From positions 1-12,770 of the forward strand of contig JAHQWY010000077.1 of assembly GCA_029856445.1 (NCBI GenBank): a stretch of DNA of 12,770 nt, given 5' to 3'. The notes under the pieces are model-generated. The model saw only the letters and a list, made by a program, of their open reading frames with translations, ran no database searches and had not been told where the DNA came from. Source of the stretch: Promethearchaeia archaeon. Its GTDB lineage: Archaea; Asgardarchaeota; Lokiarchaeia; Sigyniarchaeales; SOKP01. Each line of letters begins with the position of its first letter. Position 1 is the stretch's first letter. Positions 7,067-12,324 of the stretch are shown in pieces. Position numbers and translations under genes: made by a program.

Positions 7067-8074
7067 CTACAATAAATAATTCTTTAAGAATTCGTCATTT
7101 TCTATTTTCGTAAAAATTTCTTTACTAAGATTTTGATATTCGTTTCCGTATACCACCTTACCTTCAGATTCCTTTAAATCGGAATATCTTAATGTAAGGG
7201 ATGCCGCAAATTTCAATGTTTTTTCAGTGAAATCACCTTGGATAATAGTTATTGGACTAGGTATATCTGGAACTTCCATTATTAGATCTTTTGGCTTCTT
7301 AAGTTGAACCAATATGTTATTTTCAATTTCATTCCGACCAACAATAATTTTAGCATTATTAAATCGAAAATGCCTGCCATATCTCAATATATCCATATCT
7401 TTTATTTTTAGACAGCTGTTAAATTTTAAGTAATCCCTTAGACGGTTAGAAAAGTTTATATCTGTTAAAAGACATCCACCACAAGCATAATATTCTTCCA
7501 ATAATCCATAACGTCTAGCTAAACCTAACTGTATTTTTCTACTTCTTCCCTTAATCCCCAATAATTTTGATCTATCGATTAGGTCTTGATCTTCGTAAAT
7601 TGTAGGTTCCAATGCAAGTGCAGATAAGGGTCTTAATAATTTACCTTCAAGCCCAGATTCTTTTTCTACAATCTTAAGTGCTTTCATATGTTGAGATTTT
7701 GGTCGTTGATTAAGAACTTCTCCAGTAAATATAAAATCTGCTTTTATCTTCTTCATGAATTCTTTTGCTTTCTTTAAAATATAAATTCTACAATCTACAC
7801 ACGGATTTAGGTTTCTTCCATAACCAAATTTAGGATTACTGATAATATCTAAAAAGTCATCCTCCAATGATAAACTATATACTTCTATTCCTAGTTTTTC
7901 TCGGAAAATATCAAATCTAGATTCATATTGACAAAAAGGAGATTTAAAATTTAGTCCTATCACTTCTATCCCTTGTTGTTTTAACAACAGACAGGCAGTT
8001 AGACTATCTAATCCTCCGGATATTAATCCTAGTCCTTTTAATTTATCCTTTTTTAATGTAATATCATCAACCAT
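7067..8074 (-). CDS. PP-loop ATP pyrophosphatase, tRNA-thiolation type (MnmA/ThiI-like)
   Basis: A 335-residue N-type ATP pyrophosphatase. The PP-loop SGGLDS is at 19-24, and FTGEVLNQRPKSQ (116-128) is the signature of a MnmA/ThiI-related family often labelled thiouridylase-like. Such enzymes adenylate a substrate, classically a tRNA uridine, and then insert sulfur from a protein carrier. Two CxxC pairs stand out: NPCVDC (C92, C95) and ACGGC (C198, C201). Together they could bind an iron-sulfur cluster or zinc, or serve as the persulfide site. The C-terminal part (about 225-335) includes YGRHFRFNNAKIIVGRNEIE, typical of this family. There is no THUMP domain, so it is not a canonical ThiI. It lies 12 bases after tusA in the E1-tusA-PP-loop operon, which suggests sulfur delivery from those proteins. 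The exact substrate is unknown. Confidence 0.85.
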   Translation of the reverse strand: MVDDITLKKDKLKGLGLISGGLDSLTACLLLKQQGIEVIGLNFKSPFCQYESRFDIFREKLGIEVYSLSLEDDFLDIISNPKFGYGRNLNPCVDCRIYILKKAKEFMKKIKADFIFTGEVLNQRPKSQHMKALKIVEKESGLEGKLLRPLSALALEPTIYEDQDLIDRSKLLGIKGRSRKIQLGLARRYGLLEEYYACGGCLLTDINFSNRLRDYLKFNSCLKIKDMDILRYGRHFRFNNAKIIVGRNEIENNILVQLKKPKDLIMEVPDIPSPITIIQGDFTEKTLKFAASLTLRYSDLKESEGKVVYGNEYQNLSKEIFTKIENDEFLKNYLL

Positions 8075-8086
8075 AATACGGATTTT

Positions 8087-8350
8087 TCAAATTTTTTTAA
8101 TTTTGAGAATCCACGCCTTTTTCTCTTTATCAACATGTTTAATGTCTATTAATTCACCAATATTTTGCCTTTTACAATTATCAGGAATATTTTTTACAGC
8201 AGCGGGAAAATCTAATGTTAATTCTAGTATATCACCAGAATTCATTTTTTCGAGTGCTAATTTAGTATAAACAAAAGTCATTGGACATACCTTGCCAATT
8301 ATATCTAATTTATGGATTTTATTAGATTTTAGGTCGTTAATATCACTCAA
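8087..8350 (-). CDS. TusA/SirA-family sulfur carrier
   Basis: A small cytosolic persulfide carrier: KLDIIGKVCPMTFVYTKLAL, then GDILEL, then a basic strand AWILKIKKI. The active cysteine is in CPMT, a variant of the usual CPxP in which the second proline is replaced. The frame reaches a GTG at 8362 (91 aa), but that GTG is part of the AGGTGA ribosome binding site (8359-8364). The TTG at 8350, eight bases downstream of the site, is therefore the better start (87 aa). The start overlaps the last 8 bases of the E1 gene (TTGAGTGA), so translation is probably coupled. Its position between an E1 and a PP-loop thiolase implies that it passes sulfur to one of them. Confidence 0.9.
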   Translation of the reverse strand: MSDINDLKSNKIHKLDIIGKVCPMTFVYTKLALEKMNSGDILELTLDFPAAVKNIPDNCKRQNIGELIDIKHVDKEKKAWILKIKKI

Positions 8351-9152
8351 AACAAGCGTCACCTATATTATAATCATAAGTTTCAATTAAATTTTTAGCA
8401 TTATCTCCACATGCTATACAATTTTCATTTTTGGCAATCTTTATAAAACTAAACCGATATTTAAGTAAATCTAAAAATAGCATTCTATTTGTTATTAAAT
8501 CACCAATTTTCAATAAATATTTGATCGCTTCGTTTGCTTGTATACTTCCAATTATCCCGGGAATTAATCCAATTATTCCTGCTTGAGAACAGGACATAGA
8601 GGGCTCATGTTCTGTTATATCCCCAAAAACGCATCTGTAGCAGGCTGTTTTTTTCTTAGGATTTACAGTTATAATTTGACCATTAAACCTTATTACTCCA
8701 GCAATAGTAAAAGGAATATTTAGATTAACACAGGCGTCATTAATTAACATTTTCGTAGGAATATTATCAGATCCATCAATTACAAAATCAGAATCTTCTA
8801 TAATGTCCTTAATATTATCTGGTAAGAGAATCTTATTGACCAATTCTATCTTTACATCCGGATTTAATTCATGTAGTTTTTCATAAGCACTCTGTGTTTT
8901 ATTTTTATTCAAATCCTTAGTGAAATGAAGAATTTGTCTATGTAGATTTGAAATATCAACAGTATCGAAATCCACAAGTTTAATATTTCCTATTCCCGCA
9001 GCTGTAAGGTAATAAGCAACTGGAGAACCAAGACCTCCACAACCTATGATAGTAATTTTTGAATTCAATAATTTTGCTTGACCAACTCCTCCAATTTCTT
9101 TTAGAACAATTTGTCGGGAGTATCTTTCTATTTGTTCTTCTGTAAAATCCAT
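8343..9152 (-). CDS. ThiF/MoeB/HesA-family E1-like adenylyltransferase
   Basis: Activates the C-terminal glycine of a ubiquitin-like sulfur carrier by adenylation, preparing it to receive sulfur. Visible in the 269-residue protein: the opening ERYSRQIVLKEIGGVGQAKL; the nucleotide loop IIGCGGLGS; the acidic strand LVDFDTVDISNLHRQ; VIDGSDN; two zinc CxxC pairs (CYRC and CIAC); and the cysteine in MSCSQAG (C188 from this start), matching the ThiF/MoeB catalytic position. There is no rhodanese extension, so sulfur must come from another protein. I chose the ATG at 9152 over a GTG at 9161. It heads the E1-tusA-PP-loop operon, and the likely partner is the GG-tailed protein at 10795-11082. Whether it serves thiamine, molybdopterin or tRNA thiolation cannot be decided from sequence alone. 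Confidence 0.92.
   Translation of the reverse strand: MDFTEEQIERYSRQIVLKEIGGVGQAKLLNSKITIIGCGGLGSPVAYYLTAAGIGNIKLVDFDTVDISNLHRQILHFTKDLNKNKTQSAYEKLHELNPDVKIELVNKILLPDNIKDIIEDSDFVIDGSDNIPTKMLINDACVNLNIPFTIAGVIRFNGQIITVNPKKKTACYRCVFGDITEHEPSMSCSQAGIIGLIPGIIGSIQANEAIKYLLKIGDLITNRMLFLDLLKYRFSFIKIAKNENCIACGDNAKNLIETYDYNIGDACFE
8359..8364 (-). promoter_or_regulatory. Ribosome binding site for the tusA-like gene, inside the E1 gene
   Basis: AGGTGA on the minus strand, with 8 bases before the TTG at 8350. It supports the TTG start and coupling to the end of the upstream reading frame. Confidence 0.55.
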
Positions 9153-9170
9153 AAAAATCACGTTTTGACT

Positions 9171-9181
9171 TTTTTATAAAA
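9171..9181 (-). promoter_or_regulatory. TATA box of the E1-tusA-PP-loop operon
   Basis: TTTTATAAAAA on the minus strand, about 20-30 bases before the ATG at 9152, predicting a nearly leaderless transcript. Confidence 0.55.
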
Positions 9182-9272
9182 CAGAAATATATTTGAACCA
9201 TTTATTTTTTTTCTTAATTTTTTATAATTATAAGCTATTAGTTATTAAAGCAAAACTTAAATTTAGCTTACA

Positions 9273-9290
9273 AATAACCCACAAGTTATT
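9273..9290. promoter_or_regulatory. Short inverted repeat in the divergent E1/dsrE promoter region
   Basis: AATAAC and GTTATT (6-bp arms, 6-base spacer) lie just upstream of the TATA-like element of the dsrE-like gene. They could be an operator shared by the divergent units, but arms this short arise often by chance in AT-rich DNA. Confidence 0.2.
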
Positions 9291-9304
9291 GTCTGTATGA
9301 GAAG

Positions 9305-9320
9305 AAACTTATTAAAAATA
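9305..9320 (+). promoter_or_regulatory. Promoter of the dsrE-like gene
   Basis: AAACTTATTAAAAATA is a TATA-like stretch centred about 24 bases before the ATG at 9337. There is no clear Shine-Dalgarno, so the message may be leaderless or have a very short leader. Confidence 0.4.
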
Positions 9321-9336
9321 AATGAGAGCTGTTTAA

Positions 9337-9702
9337 ATGGGGAAGGTTACAAAAGTATTATTGCTTCTAAAAGATATGATATATGAATCAACTAGCCCAT
9401 TAGAAATAATTCGATTTGCTAAGTATTATAAAAATAAAGGACTTGATGTTACTATTGTGCTTTGGGGGCCAATGGGAATTATACTTGGGAAAAAAAATAA
9501 AGTTGGAAGAATGCAATATGACAATGAAATAACGGAGTGCCTAAAGATGGGAATAAATTTCAAATGTTGTGATCTTGCTGCTAACCTTATTGGCTTGGAT
9601 AAATCAGAATTGATGGAAGGTATAGAACTAGTAGAATCATTCGTTGTTGCTGATTTATTACTCCAATATCAAGAAGAAGGGCAATTAATTTTTTCATTAT
9701 AA
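9337..9702 (+). CDS. DsrE/DsrF-like sulfur-relay protein
   Basis: A 121-residue cytosolic alpha/beta protein of the DsrE fold: an N-terminal strand (KVTKVLLLLKD), IIRFAKYYKNKGLDVTIVLWG, and ECLKMGINFKCCDLAANLIG followed by SELMEGIELVESFVVADLLL. The family's usual cysteine region is present as a tandem pair (C77, C78), with C68 nearby; these would carry the persulfide. In known relays DsrE/TusD-type proteins exchange sulfur with TusA. Here it is divergent from the operon containing a TusA-like gene and convergent with the binding-protein-like gene, which ends only 8 bases away. It is a single small subunit without obvious DsrF or DsrH partners in the window. Confidence 0.82.
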   Translation: MGKVTKVLLLLKDMIYESTSPLEIIRFAKYYKNKGLDVTIVLWGPMGIILGKKNKVGRMQYDNEITECLKMGINFKCCDLAANLIGLDKSELMEGIELVESFVVADLLLQYQEEGQLIFSL

Positions 9703-9710
9703 TTTTAATT

Positions 9711-10658
9711 TTAATAATGCGCTAGTTCTGGGTGTACTTCATTAACAAATTCAAAATTGAAGATTTTGTCTCGTGTAAACTTTTTTTTAATATAGCCCAA
9801 TCTATGCATTGTATTTACAAATCCTTCTGTTGAATTCAAATATCCCTCTGAAAGGGCTATACAATACTTGGGAGAAATTTCAAGAATAGCTTTTACATAT
9901 TGTTCATGATTATTAAGAATAGTGAATGTTCTTGAAATTATCTCTGCTGCTTTATCTTGAGATTCCCTGAGTAATAAAGAAGCTCTTTTATGATGTTGAA
10001 GGAATGTAAGCACCATTTCAGGGTAATCCTCTATTAATGATTCATGGAAAAAGATACCATAGCTAGGATTATTTGCTAATAGATATCGTGCCGGAATTAC
10101 CAAATGAGAATTTAAAATTGTCTTAGCAAATACTACTAATGCAGGGGTTCCTACACCTCCTTCTAATACACCTCTTTGCATATCGATTGCTATGAATTCA
10201 GCTTGTTTATAATTTCTTACCTTAATATCGTTTTCCAAATTATATTTTTCCAAATAATAATTAAGGATAGCATCATGGATAGAACCGACACTTGGGGTTC
10301 CCACAGAAGTTCCTTTAAATTGGAGAAGAGTTTCATATATATTATCATCTAATTGGGATATTGTTTTATGGTTTTGTTTTCCAATCATGATTGTCCCTTC
10401 CACATGACCCCCTGCAACACACTTGATAGGAACATTATTATCTATTCCAATTATCGCAGGAGGGAGTCCCATATAACCTATATCCAATTGACCATTTTTA
10501 AAAGCTTCAACCATTAGAGGTCCAGTACCAAATAGGAACCATTTCACTTTTATTTTTAAGTCTCTTTCAAGCTTATCATCTCCCATTAAAATAAAATTTG
10601 TATGATATGCTGTTGAAAGATGACCAATTCTTAATTCTTTTTTAGAAATAAAATCCAC
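9711..10658 (-). CDS. SsuA/NMT1-THI5-like substrate-binding-fold protein without signal peptide
   Basis: A 315-residue periplasmic-binding-protein (type II) fold: RIGHLSTAYHTNFILMG, then VKWFLFGTGPLMVEAFKNGQLDIGYMGLPPAIIG (about 38-71), GTSVGTPSVGSIHDAIL and GVGTPALVVFAKTI. This is the pattern of sulfonate/nitrate/pyrimidine binding proteins. Unlike transport receptors it begins MDFISKKELRIG with no hydrophobic signal and no lipobox cysteine, and no permease or ATPase gene is nearby. It is therefore probably cytosolic and either an enzyme (compare the THI5/NMT1 branch) or a small-molecule carrier or sensor. The THI5 iron-site cysteines are not seen. The start is a GTG at 10658, because a stop immediately precedes it and no in-frame ATG occurs nearby. 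Its place among sulfur-relay genes suggests a sulfur compound or thiamine-type precursor as ligand; that is inference. Confidence 0.8.
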   Translation of the reverse strand: MDFISKKELRIGHLSTAYHTNFILMGDDKLERDLKIKVKWFLFGTGPLMVEAFKNGQLDIGYMGLPPAIIGIDNNVPIKCVAGGHVEGTIMIGKQNHKTISQLDDNIYETLLQFKGTSVGTPSVGSIHDAILNYYLEKYNLENDIKVRNYKQAEFIAIDMQRGVLEGGVGTPALVVFAKTILNSHLVIPARYLLANNPSYGIFFHESLIEDYPEMVLTFLQHHKRASLLLRESQDKAAEIISRTFTILNNHEQYVKAILEISPKYCIALSEGYLNSTEGFVNTMHRLGYIKKKFTRDKIFNFEFVNEVHPELAHY

Positions 10659-10745
10659 TCATTTTAGCTATTTATGATTATCAAAAATGCTTTAATCATT
10701 TAATAATTATAATCTAAAATATTAAGTTATTTAATTGCATTTATG

Positions 10746-10757
10746 AAAATATATAAG
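10746..10757 (+). promoter_or_regulatory. TATA box of the MoaD/ThiS-like gene
   Basis: AAAATATATAAG, about 40 bases before the ATG at 10795, predicting a leader of about 15 bases. The same intergenic region must also hold the divergent promoter of the binding-protein-like gene (a TAAATA-like element on the minus strand near 10670-10678). Confidence 0.5.
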
Positions 10758-10794
10758 TGAAAAACATAATTTAAACCATTTTGGCTATTAATTT

Positions 10795-11082
10795 ATGCTT
10801 AACGTAAAAATAATATTTTTATCCGTTTTGGTTGACATCACTGAAATCGAGGAATTAACCCTTCCAATAGAAGATGGATCAAATATAAGAAATATATTAG
10901 AGCAACTTTCTTCAAAATTTGGTAAGAAATTTGAAGAAATGATTTTTAAAGATTCAAAAGAATTAAGCAAATATGTAATAATCACCATCAATGGAAATGA
11001 CATTCGAACAATAGATGGGATTAAAACAAGAGTACAGCTTAATGATGAGATTTCTTTCATACCAGCTATCGCAGGAGGTTAA
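10795..11082 (+). CDS. MoaD/ThiS-like ubiquitin-fold sulfur carrier
   Basis: A 95-residue beta-grasp protein: MLNVKIIFLSVLVDITEIEE, the loop IEDGSNIRNILEQLSSKFG, the strand KYVIITINGNDIRTIDGI, and the C-terminal VQLNDEISFIPAIAGG. The FxPAIAGG tail is the family's business end: the terminal glycine is adenylated by an E1 and converted to a thiocarboxylate, or conjugated to proteins as with archaeal SAMPs. At 95 residues it is nearer MoaD/SAMP length than ThiS. The presumed partner is the E1 at 8343-9152. No MoaE, ThiG or JAB protease gene is in the window, so a molybdopterin, thiazole or conjugation role cannot be chosen. A minus-strand frame covering the same region is a shadow. Confidence 0.9.
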   Translation: MLNVKIIFLSVLVDITEIEELTLPIEDGSNIRNILEQLSSKFGKKFEEMIFKDSKELSKYVIITINGNDIRTIDGIKTRVQLNDEISFIPAIAGG

Positions 11083-11123
11083 GGTTAATAAGTTATAAAA
11101 TAGAAAAGCTAAAAAAAAATCGA

Positions 11124-11140
11124 GAATATATATTTATATC
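11124..11140 (+). promoter_or_regulatory. Promoter of the tRNA gene
   Basis: GAATATATATTTATATC, preceded by an A-rich tract resembling a BRE, ends about 40 bases before the tRNA. It would place the transcript start near 11160 with a 5' leader of about 20 bases for RNase P. Confidence 0.5.
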
Positions 11141-11180
11141 TTACTAAATGAAATTATTATAAGAACTATCTTTTAATTAA

Positions 11181-11262
11181 GCCAGCGTATCCGAGTAGTT
11201 AAGGAGGCGGCCTGCAGAGCCGTTGCTATTAAGCATCGTGGGTGCAAATCCCACCGCTGGCT
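11181..11262 (+). tRNA. tRNA-Cys(GCA) with a long (type II) variable arm
   Basis: A folded cloverleaf can be drawn by hand. Acceptor stem GCCAGCG (11181-11187) pairs with CGCTGGC (11255-11261); discriminator U73 at 11262. The D arm has a 3-bp stem TCC/GGA (11190-11192 with 11203-11205) and a G13/A22 mismatch. The anticodon stem GCGGC/GCCGT encloses the loop CTGCAGA with anticodon GCA (11214-11216). The 14-nt variable region (11224-11237) forms its own stem TGCT/AGCA around ATTA. The T stem GTGGG/CCCAC encloses the loop TGCAAAT. U73, the GCA anticodon and the CTGCAGA loop all say cysteine. The long variable arm and the G13/A22 D arm are serine/leucine-type architecture. Base 55 is G and base 18 is A, both unusual. 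No CCA is encoded. A canonical tRNA-Cys has a variable loop of only 4-5 nt. Confidence 0.85.
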
Positions 11263-11275
11263 CTTATTTTTACAT
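11263..11275 (+). terminator. T-rich terminator after the tRNA
   Basis: CTTATTTTTACAT follows the discriminator directly; oligo-T runs serve as archaeal RNA polymerase terminators. It also separates the tRNA from the convergent hydrolase gene. Confidence 0.4.
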
Positions 11276-11315
11276 TTCTGTTCATTTGAGTTTGTAATAT
11301 ATTAATAAATAAAAA

Positions 11316-12170
11316 TTAGTTCTTAAGGAAATATTTATCAAGAAAGTCAATACTATTTTTTATTTCTTTTTCTGTACATAAAGTACCATGCCCCGGCACG
11401 AATACTTTAATATCCTTTTCAAGATAAGACTCTAATATATCTTTGAAGTTAACTGGATCAGCAGCCCATGGAATCCCATTAATACCCTTAGCCCATTCTG
11501 GATCCAAATTTGAAAATAATAAATCACCCATAAAACAAATTCTCTCCTTCGGAAAATAAGCTATTATATCGTCGTATGAATGTGCATTCCCCACATTAAT
11601 TATTTCTACTGATCTTTCAGTTCCATTAATCTTCATTTTGCTTGAGAGTAATAGATCTGGTGGTCTTAAGCTGAAATTAGGTTCTTGTATTTTTTTGTAC
11701 GTAACCAAATCATTTTTATATTCAATTATTTTATTGGGATCTTTCTCCTTTTTTAATAATTCTTTAGTATTCTTTAATTCGGTCGATGCTCTTTCTTTAA
11801 ATGAATTAAGTCGCTCTGGAAGTGATTTCTGAAATTGATTAAACATACCAAAGCTACTCATAATTGGCATTGAATCAGGAAATAAATGATTTCCAAATAT
11901 ATGATCAATATGCCAATGACTATTAATTAATAAAAATGGTTTTTTATTTGTAATTTCTTTAATTGCTCGTATAAAATCCTGAGTAGAAAACGGGTCCATT
12001 AAAGTATCAAAAATTATTGTAATATTTCCCAAATCGAAAAAACCTGCATTTGAGCTTGGTCCCATTTCTTGATTAAAGATAGAAGCATAAATCCCTTCAT
12101 CTAATTTATATATATCAATATATAACGATTCAAAATCAATTTTTTCAAAGTTCATATATAATAACTTCAT
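11316..12170 (-). CDS. Metallo-beta-lactamase-fold hydrolase
   Basis: A 284-residue MBL-fold enzyme with a complete two-metal site: H85xH87xD89H90 (NSHWHIDHIFGN), H197 (VGNAHSYDDII), D216 (CFMGDLLFS) and H261 (FVPGHG). The fold opens with the usual strands (IYKLDEGIYASIF, SNAGFFDLGNITIIFDT). A lysine/glutamate-rich helical insert (about 110-165) lies between the first histidine motif and H197, and probably forms part of the substrate pocket. There is no signal peptide. The family covers thiolesterases, persulfide dioxygenases, quinoprotein-relay and lactonase-like enzymes; nothing here separates them. I use the ATG at 12170; M6 (12155) is possible. Neither has a ribosome binding site, and a TTAATAAA-like element upstream fits a leaderless start. 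It is convergent with the tRNA. Confidence 0.88.
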   Translation of the reverse strand: MKLLYMNFEKIDFESLYIDIYKLDEGIYASIFNQEMGPSSNAGFFDLGNITIIFDTLMDPFSTQDFIRAIKEITNKKPFLLINSHWHIDHIFGNHLFPDSMPIMSSFGMFNQFQKSLPERLNSFKERASTELKNTKELLKKEKDPNKIIEYKNDLVTYKKIQEPNFSLRPPDLLLSSKMKINGTERSVEIINVGNAHSYDDIIAYFPKERICFMGDLLFSNLDPEWAKGINGIPWAADPVNFKDILESYLEKDIKVFVPGHGTLCTEKEIKNSIDFLDKYFLKN

Positions 12171-12292
12171 TTTACTTGATATTGTTTATTAATTAATACA
12201 TAGATTATATTATTCCAAAGAATAAACACTATTATAGAGTAATAATGTGAACTATCATTGAACTTTCCAAACTCATTTTAAATCAATAAAAA

Positions 12293-12302
12293 TTTATAAA
12301 TA
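12293..12302 (+). promoter_or_regulatory. TATA box of the nitroreductase gene
   Basis: TTTATAAATA, 23-32 bases before the ATG at 12325 with no Shine-Dalgarno between. This is the clearest leaderless archaeal promoter in the window. Confidence 0.6.
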
Positions 12303-12324
12303 CCTTCTAATTAAACATTAATCT

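Noticed and set aside
8980..9201. Minus-strand 73-codon frame overlapping the start of the E1 gene
   Set aside because: It is an out-of-frame reading of the E1 N-terminus, with aromatic- and basic-rich nonsense composition.
9711..10658. Ordinary ABC-transporter receptor
   Set aside because: There is no signal peptide or lipobox and no permease or ATPase gene in the neighbourhood, so the transporter label would be misleading.
10788..11060. Minus-strand open frame of 90 codons opposite the MoaD/ThiS-like gene
   Set aside because: It is antisense to a gene with a clear family signature and GG tail; its own translation has no recognisable features.
11181..11262. Reading the tRNA as tRNA-Ser because of its long variable arm
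   Set aside because: The anticodon loop CTGCAGA gives GCA, which reads cysteine codons, and the discriminator is U, as in tRNA-Cys. Archaeal tRNA-Ser normally has G73 and other anticodons.
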